Shown here one piece after another: positions 51,973-60,791 of a stretch of DNA of 64,000 nucleotides. The DNA is taken from contig JBAYIO010000005.1 of NCBI GenBank assembly GCA_041665605.1, positions 1-64,000 on the forward strand, written 5' to 3'. Both the position numbers and the translations under genes were made by a program. The notes beneath the pieces are model-generated. The model had not been told where the DNA came from and made no database searches. It saw only the letters and a program-made list of their open reading frames with translations. The number at the start of each line of letters is the position of its first letter. The first letter of the stretch is position 1. This DNA is from CAIPAT01 sp041665605 (GTDB lineage: Bacteria; Verrucomicrobiota; Lentisphaeria; Victivallales; Victivallaceae).

Positions 51973-52116
51973 GGAACTGTAAATAAATAAACTATTGAAT
52001 TTTCACCGAATATCTTGATTTGATTTTCGAGTTGCTTGTGAGGCGCATACCGGCAGGTATGTAACGAAAAGCATTCAAGAGAGCGGTGTAAAAACATAGT
52101 TTATTTTGAGACAGTT
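51973..52116 (+). mobile_element. MITE-like element, copy 2 (about 144 bp)
   Basis: It starts directly after the GH4 stop codon. Its ends are imperfect inverted repeats: AACTGTAAATAAATAAACTA on the left and, read inward from the right, AACTGTCTCAAAATAAACTA. The centre contains GAGGCGCATACCGGCAGGTA, whose CATACC / GGTATG arms form a hairpin. Ends and centre match the reverse complement of 17084-17243. No clear target duplication was found. Confidence 0.7.
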
Positions 52117-52145
52117 GATTATTTATGGCAAATGGAGGAACGGCA

Positions 52146-52922
52146 ATGAAAAAAGTATTTTACGGCAAAACTGAAATCGTATTATGCGATGATAATAATG
52201 ACCTTGGGAAAAAATCAGCCTGTGCGGTTGCAAAAACTATGATAGATTTGCTTGCGGAAAAAGAAGAATTAAGAATAGTTTTAGCGGCAGGAGAAAGTCA
52301 AAGCTCATTTCTAAATGCGCTGGCAGGGGAGACTGGCATTGACTGGCGCAGAGTAGTTTGTTTTAATATCGATGATTTCTGGGATATCAGGATGCCGGAA
52401 AAATTTACTTGCGGTTACCAGACTGCAAAGGAATTATATCAGAAGATCAACGCCAAATCAGTGAATCTTGTGCGCTTCAATGCCGTTGATCCGGAAGCTG
52501 AATGCCGGAGGTTTGAAAAATTGCTGCGGGAAAAGCCTGTTGATATTTTATGTCAGGGAATCGGAACGTCCGGTCATCTGGCCCTGGACGAACCGTTTGA
52601 CACTGATTTCAATGATGAGAGATGGGTAAGACTTGTAAATATCGCCGCGCAATCTAAAAAGCAGCTTAAAGCAGACCCTAATTTTGAAGCGCTTGGCTAC
52701 ATTCCGGAAAAAGGAATAACGATGACAATCCCGGCAATTCTCGCTGCCAGGCATTGCTATACTATGGTACCGTTAAAATTGAAGAAGGAAATTCTCACGA
52801 AACTTTCCAATACAGATGTGGCCACGGAAGCTCTCCCCGCATCTATCCTGTTAACCAGGAACGGTGTGCTTTTTGTGGATAGAGACTCATGTCCTGATTA
52901 CTGGCTCGGTAATTTTAAATGA
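52146..52922 (+). CDS. NagB/glucosamine-6-phosphate-isomerase-like protein
   Basis: A 258-residue protein of the NagB/6-phosphogluconolactonase superfamily: RIVLAAGESQSSFLNALAGE, FNIDDFWDIRMPEKFTCGYQ and QGIGTSGHLALDEPFDTDFN (NagB has GIGxDGHIAFNEP here). ALASVHTYTIVPL-type end is represented by RHCYTMVPLKLKKEI. It probably isomerises or deaminates a phosphorylated amino or keto sugar. The GGAGG box decides ATG 52146 over 52125. It follows the MITE and the GH4 gene in the same direction. Confidence 0.82.
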   Translation: MKKVFYGKTEIVLCDDNNDLGKKSACAVAKTMIDLLAEKEELRIVLAAGESQSSFLNALAGETGIDWRRVVCFNIDDFWDIRMPEKFTCGYQTAKELYQKINAKSVNLVRFNAVDPEAECRRFEKLLREKPVDILCQGIGTSGHLALDEPFDTDFNDERWVRLVNIAAQSKKQLKADPNFEALGYIPEKGITMTIPAILAARHCYTMVPLKLKKEILTKLSNTDVATEALPASILLTRNGVLFVDRDSCPDYWLGNFK

Positions 52923-52926
52923 TGAA

Positions 52927-52955
52927 GGCTGAGCAGGAAATTTTTCCGCTCAGCC
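52927..52955. terminator. Terminator hairpin between convergent genes
   Basis: GGCTGAGC, 13 bases, GCTCAGCC, then TGCTTTACTG: perfect 8-bp stem shared by the NagB-like gene and the convergent lipoprotein gene, with a short T-rich tail. Confidence 0.7.
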
Positions 52956-52971
52956 TGCTTTACTGACGTTC

Positions 52972-53364
52972 TTATTCGGCGGTGATTCTGGTTCCTTTCA
53001 TCGTGCCTGATGTATTCTGATCAGTAGTGTAAGTGCCTTCAAATTCATTGTCGGAACACAATGATCCGTTCAAATGGAAATTGCGTTTGTCATCATTGCG
53101 CTTCCCGTCAATCGTGAATTTCGGGCCGTTCTCGGCGATGGTGCCGGAGAGTTGGAACTCGCCAAATGCGTCATTGCATTTGCCTGTGAGATTATATGAT
53201 TCCTGAGCTATAGCCATTGTTCCGGTTTGAACCCCGCTTCTGCCCTTCTCTTCGAACTTGTAGTTCCAGGCTCCCGTCATGTTGCAATGTTTCGGAACCG
53301 ATGAGCATCCGGTAATGAATCCGGCAACAATGACGGCCGCTGCGAGCATGATTGACTTTTTCAT
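52972..53364 (-). CDS. Small lipoprotein, beta-barrel-like
   Basis: A 130-residue protein with a lipobox (AVIVAGFITGC|S), so it is lipid-anchored. The mature part is a chain of beta strands (GAWNYKFEEKGRSGVQTGTM; GEFQLSGTIAENGPKFTIDG; EGTYTTDQNTSGTMKGTRIT) suggesting a small barrel or lipocalin-like fold, though no known family is recognised. AGGAG precedes the ATG. Confidence 0.7.
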   Translation of the reverse strand: MKKSIMLAAAVIVAGFITGCSSVPKHCNMTGAWNYKFEEKGRSGVQTGTMAIAQESYNLTGKCNDAFGEFQLSGTIAENGPKFTIDGKRNDDKRNFHLNGSLCSDNEFEGTYTTDQNTSGTMKGTRITAE

Positions 53365-53498
53365 TTCATTTCTCCTTTGCTGATGGTTGGTTTCGAGATC
53401 ACAATTGCATGATCATATATCAATATACATGCGGACAATAAATTGGCAAATCTTCCGCCGTGCATTAATTATATATGACGGAGCAATGATTCAGGTGT

Positions 53499-54089
53499 TT
53501 ACTCTGAGTGGTGTGACATTTTTTTGCCAAGATGCAGTAGAAACAGAGCCAGCGCAAGAATACCCACGGAGGCCGCGAAATACAGCATTTGCACAATGTT
53601 CTCTATCTTCATTTCCAGCATGAATTGAAAGAACTTGACGATTAAAGCCATAATAATAACTTGACCGATCTTGTCTTTTAAAACATCCAGAGAGCCGATA
53701 TCCAGAATATTTGAGGATTCGGTGCTGTCCGCCGCATCGATGTGGCTGATGAACAGTTCATACAGGCCAAAGCTGAAAATTAACGAAACTACTGCAATCA
53801 GGAAGATGTCAATGCTGCCGACAATTGTTCCCAGCACGGCCCCGTGCAGATCAATTTTAGCGCCTTGTCCGCAGGCGGCGTTCACCAGGTCAATAATCAG
53901 TTTCACAATATCGAATGTGCCGATTGCAAAGAGAATGAACGACGCAAGCAGGCTGGAAATCACTGCAAACAGCACAAGATATCGGCTTGACCAGAGGAAA
54001 TTCTCAAAAATCTTTTCAATTGTCCAGGTTTTTCGACGGTCGTTTTCCAAAAAGTGCTCCCTGGTTTTTCGAGGTTTTTGTTCAGACAT
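53499..54089 (-). CDS. UPF0114 (YqhA-like) integral membrane protein
   Basis: A 196-residue protein with about four membrane helices: RYLVLFAVISSLLASFILFA, DIFLIAVVSLIFSFGLYELF, and two near the C-terminus. The first helix is preceded by FENFLWSSRYLVLFAV and the loop ESSNILDIGSLDVLKDKIGQ, which are typical of UPF0114. Function unknown; membrane-localised. GGAG is 7 bases before ATG 54089, chosen over an earlier ATG 30 bases upstream. Confidence 0.8.
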   Translation of the reverse strand: MSEQKPRKTREHFLENDRRKTWTIEKIFENFLWSSRYLVLFAVISSLLASFILFAIGTFDIVKLIIDLVNAACGQGAKIDLHGAVLGTIVGSIDIFLIAVVSLIFSFGLYELFISHIDAADSTESSNILDIGSLDVLKDKIGQVIIMALIVKFFQFMLEMKIENIVQMLYFAASVGILALALFLLHLGKKMSHHSE

Positions 54090-54385
54090 AATATCTCCGG
54101 AATATATATAATCTTTCATAAATTTTGATCATGATAAAGCATGGAAGATAACCTTGAAATGCTGGAAAATCAAGTTAAGAACGATAATAACGACGGTGTT
54201 GGGTATTTTATGGAAGCAATAATTCCGGATTTTACAGTAATCTGCTACTTGAATCACGGCGGTTTCAGTTGTAATTTTATGATAGATTTTTATCTATTTT
54301 GGCATATTTTGAAATATTCTGAGTGTTGACGCAATTTTTTGCAAAAAAACTATTTATAATAATTATTATTGAAGGAGCAGTTACT

Positions 54386-56290
54386 ATGTCATTGAAAAAC
54401 ATCACCGAATTGTCAACTTTTTTCGGGCTGAATCCGGATTATGTGCTGGGCGGCGGCGGCAACACCTCTTTTAAAGACGAAAATTTTCTTTATGTCAAAC
54501 CCAGCGGAATCAGCCTGGCGTCCATTACCGAAAAGGATTTTGTTAAAATGGAACGCGAAAAAGTACGGGCGGTTTTCGCTATCGGCGAACTTACCGGTGC
54601 GGTGGAGCGCGAAGCAATAGTCAAGAAAATGCTGGCTGACGCAGTTACTTATGATTCTTCGGGCCGCCCTTCAGTAGAGGCTCCGCTGCATGAGCTTATT
54701 CCGACTGCCTATGTCGTTCATCTTCATCCTGCCGCGGTCAACGGCATGACCTGCGGTAAAAACGGCAAAGAGATTTGCGAAGCGCTGTTTCCGGAAGCTT
54801 TGTGGATAGATTATATTGATCCCGGCTTTACGCTGGCTTACGCGGTTTACCACGCAGCCAGGGACTACAAGCAGACTAAGGGCCGCGACCCGCAAGTGAT
54901 TTTTCTTCAGAATCACGGAGTGTTCGTCGGCGCCAATGAAGCGAAGGATATCCGCTCAATTTACCAGATGATCATGGATACGCTGGCCGGACATTATCAG
55001 AAACAGGGCGTTGCATTAAAACTGGAGACCGGAGAGAAAGACACGGCATTTGTATTCGAAAATGCGCCGATGTTGCGTTCACTGCTGGGTTCCGGTGCCC
55101 CGGCGACCGTGATCAGTCTGCCGCCGTTTAAGGCCGCCGGCGGGGCGCTGACGCCTGACCATATCGTCTATGCCAAATCTTTCTGCCTGGAAACCGAAAA
55201 TCCGAATCTGGACGCTGTTGCCGCGTTTGAAGCCAGGCATGGCTATAAACCGAAAGTCGTGTCCGTTCCCGGCAAAGCAGTATTCTGCGCCGCCGATACT
55301 TATAAGGATGCGCTTACCGTGGCCGGGCTGGCTGCGGATGCCGCCAAAGTGCAGGCCTGGACCGCAGCATTCGGCGGCTGTCTGTTCATGAGCGATAAAG
55401 CGCGCGGATTTATTGAAAACTGGGAAGTGGAATCCTATCGCAAACAGGTATCTTCCGGCAAAGCCGGCGGACGGCTTAGAGGCAAAATCGCGGTTATCAC
55501 CGGCGGCGCTCAGGGATTTGGATTCGGCATTGCCGAAGAACTGGCCGCAGAAGGTGCGCTGGCGGTTATTGCCGATATGAACCGTCAAGGAGCTGAAGGC
55601 GCCGCCGCCGTGATTAATTCCAAATTCGGATCTTCCTGTTCCATTGCGCTGGAAGTGAATATTTCCTCAGAGGAATCCGTGGAAAAGATGGTGCGCGAAC
55701 TGGTTGAACGCTGCGGCGGCATTGACATTCTGGTTGCCAACGCCGGGGTGCTGCGCGCCGGTTCAGTTAAAACCATGACTTTGAAGGACTGGGAATTTGT
55801 CACCGATATTAACTATACTGGATATTTCCTCTGTACCAAGCATGTTTCTCCGGTCATGGCGCTTCAGAATAAACATGGCGGCGGCTGGACTGACATTGTG
55901 CAGATCAATTCGAAGAGCGGATTGTGCGGCAGCAACCGCAACGGCGCGTATGCAGGCAGTAAGTTCGGGACTATCGGTCTGACGCAGAGTTTCGCTATGG
56001 AACTGGTGGAAGATAGAATTAAAGTCAACAGCATCTGCCCCGGCAACTTTTTCGACGGACCGCTTTGGAGCGACCCTGAAAAAGGTCTGTTTGTTCAGTA
56101 TTTGAACAGCGGCAAAGTGCCGGGAGCAATGACCATCGGCGATGTCAAGGCGTTTTATGAAGCCAAAGTCCCGATGAACCGCGGCTGTTTCCCTGCTGAT
56201 GTGGCTAAAGCGATTATCTATGTGGTCGAGCAGAAATATGAGACCGGGCAGGCCATCCCTGTAACCGGCGGTCAGGTCATGTTGAGCTAG
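54386..56290 (+). CDS. Fusion of class II aldolase and short-chain dehydrogenase (rhamnulose-phosphate-aldolase/SDR type)
   Basis: A 634-residue bifunctional protein. Residues about 5-260 form a class II aldolase/adducin domain with its zinc-site His residues (ELIPTAYVVHLHPAAVNGMT; FLQNHGVFVGANEAK). Residues about 365-630 form an SDR domain: AVITGGAQGFGFGIAEELAA, VANAGVLRAGSVKTMTL and YAGSKFGTIGLTQSFAMELV with the YxxxK pair. Such fusions split phosphorylated deoxy sugars and reduce or oxidise the lactaldehyde formed. ATG 54386 has GAAGGAG 7 bases upstream. It lies directly before the D-2-hydroxyacid dehydrogenase, which suits lactaldehyde/lactate metabolism. Confidence 0.88.
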   Translation: MSLKNITELSTFFGLNPDYVLGGGGNTSFKDENFLYVKPSGISLASITEKDFVKMEREKVRAVFAIGELTGAVEREAIVKKMLADAVTYDSSGRPSVEAPLHELIPTAYVVHLHPAAVNGMTCGKNGKEICEALFPEALWIDYIDPGFTLAYAVYHAARDYKQTKGRDPQVIFLQNHGVFVGANEAKDIRSIYQMIMDTLAGHYQKQGVALKLETGEKDTAFVFENAPMLRSLLGSGAPATVISLPPFKAAGGALTPDHIVYAKSFCLETENPNLDAVAAFEARHGYKPKVVSVPGKAVFCAADTYKDALTVAGLAADAAKVQAWTAAFGGCLFMSDKARGFIENWEVESYRKQVSSGKAGGRLRGKIAVITGGAQGFGFGIAEELAAEGALAVIADMNRQGAEGAAAVINSKFGSSCSIALEVNISSEESVEKMVRELVERCGGIDILVANAGVLRAGSVKTMTLKDWEFVTDINYTGYFLCTKHVSPVMALQNKHGGGWTDIVQINSKSGLCGSNRNGAYAGSKFGTIGLTQSFAMELVEDRIKVNSICPGNFFDGPLWSDPEKGLFVQYLNSGKVPGAMTIGDVKAFYEAKVPMNRGCFPADVAKAIIYVVEQKYETGQAIPVTGGQVMLS

Positions 56291-56305
56291 GAGCTTACCT
56301 GATTT

Positions 56306-57268
56306 ATGAACGTATTCTTTTTCGAAGCTTTTGAAGAAGAAGAGGCTGCATTGCGGCGATAGACAATTCACGGGATTCAATGCGGTTATTCCTGGAAGAC
56401 AATTCAGGAGCCGGGTGCCGTTGAACCTCCGGCTCCGGTGATCTCCATTCGTACCCAGTCGCTCATTCCGCCTGCATGGGCAGGCGGAATAGTGGCTGTT
56501 CTGACCCGCAGCACCGGTTACGATCATCTGGCCGCCTACCGCAAATTGACCGGTGCCAAACTGAACTGCGGCTATCTTCCGCTGTACTGTAATCGCGGAG
56601 TTGCTGAGCAGGCTATGCTGTTGTGGATGGCGCTGCTGCGCAAGCTTCCGGTGCAGATGCGGCAGTTTGCGGGATTCAACCGCGACGGCATTACCGGCCG
56701 TGAAGCCATGTCGAAGAAAATGCTGGTCGTCGGGGTCGGCAATATCGGCAGCGAGATCGTCAAAATCGGACAGGGGCTGGGCATGAAAGTGCTTGGCGCA
56801 GATACTGTCGAAAAATACGATTTTGTTGATTATGTTGAATTCAGTGAAGGCGCAACTCAGGCCGATATTGTGGTTTGTGCCATGAACCTGACTCGTGAAA
56901 ATAACCGTTATTTCAATTCTGAACGGCTCGCGTTGCTAAAACGCGGGGCAATATTTATCAACATCGCCCGCGGCGAATTTTCACCGGCTCCGGCTTTGCT
57001 GGAAGCGTTGAAAACCGGCCAGTTAAGCGGTGTCGGACTTGATGTTTACGACCGCGAAACCGAACTTGGCCCCGCTTTGCGCGGCGAAAAAGCGATCGCC
57101 GACCCTGAACTCAGAGCAGTACTTGAGCTGATGAAGCGCGATGATGTCATTTTAACCCCGCACAATGCCTTTAACACCACCGAAGCAGTCGAACGCAAAT
57201 CCGGACAGAGCATGCAGCAACTGGAAGCGCTCACCACCAACGGCAGTTTCATTTGGAATGTTCCGTGA
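56306..57268 (+). pseudogene. D-2-hydroxyacid dehydrogenase interrupted by an in-frame TAG
   Basis: ATG 56306 starts MNVFFFEAFEEEEAALRR, then TAG at 56360-56362, and the same frame continues TIHGIQCGYSWKTIQEPGAV and on through ISIRTQSLIPPAWAG to the end. The Rossmann GVGNIGSEIV begins at G143 counting the TAG as codon 19, and the C-terminal NIARGEFSPAPALLEALKTG and LTPHNAFNTTEAVERK are intact. The frame is exact across the stop, so a single nonsense substitution is the simplest explanation. Other genes here end normally with TAG, so no recoding is evident. A GTG at 56438 could give a shortened protein lacking the N-terminal strand. Confidence 0.75.
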
Positions 57269-57398
57269 TCCGTATTTTTTGCTTTAATTCAGTTTAATTG
57301 TTTCTTTGACGCAAAAAGAAATGGCAGTTTTTATCCCAGTCTTGATTCAGCGCTTTTATGGATTAAATTGAATTATTCAATGCAACAAGGAGGGGAGT

Positions 57399-58604
57399 AT
57401 GGAAGCGAAGAAATTCAAATATGTCGTGGCCGGCGCCGGACTTGCGGGATGCTGGGCTGTCGACGGGATAAGGGCACTGGATAAAACGGGTTCGATTCTT
57501 CTGCTGGGCGATGAAAAGCATCTGCCGTATGACCGTCCGCCGTTGACTAAAAAACTGTGGTTTGGAAAAAAGAAGGTTGAAGATATATTTATCAGGACGC
57601 CACAGTATTTTACAGACAATAATACAGATGTACTCCTTAATACAACGGCGACCGTGTTTGATTCAGGCAGCAGAACCATCACTTGCAGCGACGGCGGCAT
57701 CTATCAGTATGAGAAACTGCTTTTAGCGACCGGCGGCAGGCCGCGCCGGATGAATATCGAAGGGGCCGGTCTCGACGGGATTTATTACTACCGGTATCTG
57801 GACGATTTTATCAAACTGCAAGCCGGGGTTCGTGACGGCACCAGGGCGCTGGTTATCGGCGGCGGCTTCATCGGTTCGGAAATAGCGGCGGCGCTGAATG
57901 TCAATAAGGTTGACGTGACGATGCTGATGCCGGAAACGTCGCTTATGGAACAGCTCTTTCCGAAGTCACTGGGATATGCCATCAATCAGGATTACATTCG
58001 GCGAGGGGTTAAACTCATTCTCCAGGACATTCCAGTTTCGATTGTCAGACGAAACGGGAATCTGGTAACACTAACAAAGAACTGCAAAGAGATAACGTCG
58101 GATGTCATTATTGCAGGCATTGGTATGAAGCCCGATACGCAGTTGGCGGAATCGGCTGGACTGGCGCTGGAAAACGGGATTGCGGTCAATGAATTTTTGC
58201 AAACCTCGATGCCGGATATTTACGCGGCTGGCGACAATGCTTGTTTTCCATACGAAGCTCTCGGCCGCCGCATGCGGGTAGAACACTGGGACAACGCGGT
58301 CAATCAGGGCCGGGCGGCGGGCATGAATATGGCCGGAGCTGATACTGCCTATACTTATATGCCGTACTTTTTCTCAGACCTGTTCGATTTCGGCTATGAG
58401 GCAGTCGGCCTGGTTAACTCAAAACTCGAAACAGTCACAGACTGGCAGAAGGAAAACGACACCGGGGTTGTATATTATCTCGAGAACGGCAAAGTGGCTG
58501 GTGCGATGATGTGCAATGTGTGGAATAAAGTTGAAGCAGCACGTGAGTTGATAAAAAGCCGCCGCCTGACGACGGCGGAAGAACTGCACGGGCTGATTCG
58601 ATAG
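57399..58604 (+). CDS. FAD/NAD(P)-dependent oxidoreductase (ferredoxin/rubredoxin-reductase-like)
   Basis: A 401-residue flavoprotein of the pyridine nucleotide-disulfide oxidoreductase class. FAD-binding GAGLAGCWAVDGIRALD, then KLLLATGGRPRR, the NAD(P)-binding motif ALVIGGGFIGSEIAAAL and the second FAD motif TSMPDIYAAGDNA are present. No redox-active Cys pair (CxxxxC) is visible, so the ferredoxin-reductase or AIF-like subclass is likely. It should pass electrons to a small carrier protein. AAGGAGGGG stands before the ATG; it precedes the PCD gene by 28 bp in one operon. Confidence 0.85.
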   Translation: MEAKKFKYVVAGAGLAGCWAVDGIRALDKTGSILLLGDEKHLPYDRPPLTKKLWFGKKKVEDIFIRTPQYFTDNNTDVLLNTTATVFDSGSRTITCSDGGIYQYEKLLLATGGRPRRMNIEGAGLDGIYYYRYLDDFIKLQAGVRDGTRALVIGGGFIGSEIAAALNVNKVDVTMLMPETSLMEQLFPKSLGYAINQDYIRRGVKLILQDIPVSIVRRNGNLVTLTKNCKEITSDVIIAGIGMKPDTQLAESAGLALENGIAVNEFLQTSMPDIYAAGDNACFPYEALGRRMRVEHWDNAVNQGRAAGMNMAGADTAYTYMPYFFSDLFDFGYEAVGLVNSKLETVTDWQKENDTGVVYYLENGKVAGAMMCNVWNKVEAARELIKSRRLTTAEELHGLIR

Positions 58605-58632
58605 ATTCAGAAATCACAAGAGGAGTATTGCG

Positions 58633-58953
58633 ATGAAACTGACAGAACAAAAATGTGAGGCTTGCCGGGCGGACATGCCGCCGCTTTCAGCGGAGGTGGC
58701 GCTGGACATGATGCAGGAAATTCCTGAATGGACAATAAAGGACAATGCTCTTGAACGGGTGTTCAAATTCAATGATTTCAAGAACGCGATGAAGTTTGTC
58801 AACCGGGTGGCGGAGGCGGCTGATCAGGAGGACCACCATCCTGATATACACATTTACTACAACAAGGTGCATATTGTGCTGTTCACCCACAAGATCAAAG
58901 GGCTTTCAAAGAACGATTTTATACTGGCGGCCAAGATAGATTCGGCGGCATGA
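58633..58953 (+). CDS. Pterin-4a-carbinolamine dehydratase
   Basis: A 106-residue protein with the family signature: EDHHPDI in the middle (the [EDKH]-x-H-[HN]-P core), preceded by FNDFKNAMKFVNRVAEAAD and followed by YNKVHIVLFTHKIKGLSKND, full length for PCD. It recycles oxidised tetrahydrobiopterin-type pterins or serves folate-related pterin chemistry. It ends 10 bp before the convergent folK stop, beside the folE-folB-folK genes. GAGG box before ATG 58633. Confidence 0.92.
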   Translation: MKLTEQKCEACRADMPPLSAEVALDMMQEIPEWTIKDNALERVFKFNDFKNAMKFVNRVAEAADQEDHHPDIHIYYNKVHIVLFTHKIKGLSKNDFILAAKIDSAA

Positions 58954-58962
58954 AGAAAGTTG

Positions 58963-59505
58963 TCAGCTTAAAATCAGGCGGCGGAGGCAGCCGGTAAAAT
59001 CACGCTGGAGATGCAGTTCAGCCGTGCGTCTTATGACCGGCTCGGCTGAAAGCGGCGTGCGGGTGTCCGGCAGCAGCAAGTCCGGCGCTAATTCCCAAAG
59101 CGGAACAGCCACAAAAGAATAATGCCGGATAGACTGGTCCGGCAAAGTCAGTGCTGACTCATCAACAACCAATGTCCCGTATAAAATTAAGTCGAGGTCA
59201 ATGGTTCGCGGAGCAAATTTGTCGGCGGAGCGGACGCGTCCGAGACGTTCTTCGATTTTACGCAATATATCAAATTTTATCTCATGCGGCTGTTTAGCAG
59301 TTTTAATTTTGACAACCCCGTTTAAAAAATCGGGTTGCGCAGTGGAGCCTGCGGCGGCGGTCCTGTAGAAATTCGACATGGCGGTAATTGATAGTTCAGT
59401 GTTCAACATGGCCAGCGCACGGGGAATATTGTCCTCCGGTTTGATATTTGAGCCGATGGCGACAAAAGCGTCGGCCCAAGGTTCAGTATGCGGGATTTCA
59501 GTCAT
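58963..59505 (-). CDS. folK: FolK, 2-amino-4-hydroxy-6-hydroxymethyldihydropteridine pyrophosphokinase
   Basis: A 180-residue protein: AFVAIGSNIKPEDNI, YRTAAAGSTAQPDFLNGVVK, and RVRSADKFAPRTIDLDLILYG, with the RxxDLD motif of FolK (normal length 155-180). It diphosphorylates hydroxymethyldihydropterin for folate synthesis. Its start overlaps the folB stop by 8 bp. Confidence 0.93.
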   Translation of the reverse strand: MTEIPHTEPWADAFVAIGSNIKPEDNIPRALAMLNTELSITAMSNFYRTAAAGSTAQPDFLNGVVKIKTAKQPHEIKFDILRKIEERLGRVRSADKFAPRTIDLDLILYGTLVVDESALTLPDQSIRHYSFVAVPLWELAPDLLLPDTRTPLSAEPVIRRTAELHLQRDFTGCLRRLILS

Positions 59506-59872
59506 CGTTGCGCTTCCTGAAAATTTCGACGCCTACGCTTCTGGCGTACCGCAGAGCACCGGGTTTATCGACCTTTATATTTACCGCCTTGACGCGGGGA
59601 TGGGCAAGACAGATCTGGGCGATGCTGTCCGCCAGCCGCTCGACAAGATAAAAACTTGAGCTTTCCGTCATCGCGATTATCTGTTTTTTAATTACTTTAT
59701 AATCGACGGAATCTTCAATGCTGTCGGTTTGGCATGGACGGCTTAAATCGGCGTAAAGCGTGATGTTGATAAGCACATCCTGTTTTTGTGTGCGCTCCCA
59801 GTCGTTCAGGCCGATAACACATCGCAGCAGCAGATCGGTAATATGAATTTTGTCGAATCTTTCTATATCCAT
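59498..59872 (-). CDS. folB: FolB, dihydroneopterin aldolase
   Basis: A 124-residue protein with DKIHITDLLLRCVIGLNDWE (FolB active-site strand) and YLVERLADSIAQICLAHPRV (conserved family helix). Dihydroneopterin aldolase length is usual (about 120). Second gene of the minus-strand folE-folB-folK cluster. Confidence 0.93.
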   Translation of the reverse strand: MDIERFDKIHITDLLLRCVIGLNDWERTQKQDVLINITLYADLSRPCQTDSIEDSVDYKVIKKQIIAMTESSSFYLVERLADSIAQICLAHPRVKAVNIKVDKPGALRYARSVGVEIFRKRNDD

Positions 59873-59908
59873 AAGCGCCGTCCATGTAATCCTTGCATCA
59901 TGCTTCCG

Positions 59909-60547
59909 CTATTTTTTGCCGCATGCAGCCATAAATTCTGCTCGCAACGCGGGATCTCCATCATAATTTCCGCGCCAGAACGTGGTGCGGGTCATAGGAG
60001 ACATTTCTTTGACGCCGCGCATCTCGACGCATAGATGATGCGCTTCAATGTACACCGCGACGCCGTGAGGTTCCAGAAGATGATTGAGCGTGTCGGCGAT
60101 TTGCTGGCCGATGCGTTCCTGTACTGCAAAACGCCGCGTGAAAAGATGAACCAGGCGCGACAGCTTTGAAATACCGATGATGTGTTCATGTGAGATGTAG
60201 CCGACATAAACAACGCCGTAGAACGGCAGACTGTGATGTTCGCAGAGCGAGAAAAAGTAAATAGGCCCTTCGATTATCTGGCTCAGGTGGCAATCAGCCC
60301 CGCCGCGGCACTCGGTTTCAAACACCTTGACCAATTTCGGGTCGCCTTCATAACCCTCGGTTGCCTCGATCAGGGCATTGATGAAACGGCGTGGTGTTTC
60401 CTCGGTGGCCGGAGTATTTAAATTCAACCCAAGCGCGGTAAGTATTTCGGCCGCATATCCTTCGAATTTATGGATTTGCTCGTCACTGATCTGCCGCTTT
60501 TTGATATGCAATAAATTATTTTCGTCATCGAATAAATGTTCATTCAT
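59909..60547 (-). CDS. folE: FolE, GTP cyclohydrolase I
   Basis: A 212-residue protein containing SLCEHHSLPFYGVVYVGYIS with the zinc ligands Cys-His-His, VQERIGQQIADTLNHLLEPH, and the second zinc Cys with HHLCVEMRGVKEMSPMT, the GTP cyclohydrolase I core. It opens GTP to dihydroneopterin triphosphate, first step of pterin/folate synthesis. ATG 60547 is preferred: GGAGG lies 8 bases before it, while the alternative upstream start is a TTG. folB starts 36 bp beyond its end. Confidence 0.93.
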   Translation of the reverse strand: MNEHLFDDENNLLHIKKRQISDEQIHKFEGYAAEILTALGLNLNTPATEETPRRFINALIEATEGYEGDPKLVKVFETECRGGADCHLSQIIEGPIYFFSLCEHHSLPFYGVVYVGYISHEHIIGISKLSRLVHLFTRRFAVQERIGQQIADTLNHLLEPHGVAVYIEAHHLCVEMRGVKEMSPMTRTTFWRGNYDGDPALRAEFMAACGKK

Positions 60548-60791
60548 ATGCAAAGCCTCCTAGTTTTTTGCCGACCGGCATAAGTAACTGACATTCCTGT
60601 CAGAAATACGCTAAAAAGATGTTTCCTCTTTATCAGCAATAAAGTCTATCATCATAAGGTTAAATTTTCAAGAGGTAAAACACCGGATTTCTGTTTTGCG
60701 GCTTGAATTTAATATTCGCGTGATGCATATTGGGAGAATACAGGAATTAGACCGGGGTGTTTCGCATTTATTTTAGATTCCGGAGTTTTTA

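Noticed and set aside
54141..54329. 62-codon plus-strand frame between the UPF0114 and aldolase genes
   Set aside because: No ribosome-binding site, no motif and uneven composition; better treated as leader of the aldolase/SDR gene.
56360..56362. Programmed read-through or TAG recoding (pyrrolysine or stop reassignment)
   Set aside because: TAG is used as a normal stop in several genes here (6369, 15839, 32954, 56290, 58604) and no recoding element is visible after the codon; a nonsense mutation or error is simpler.
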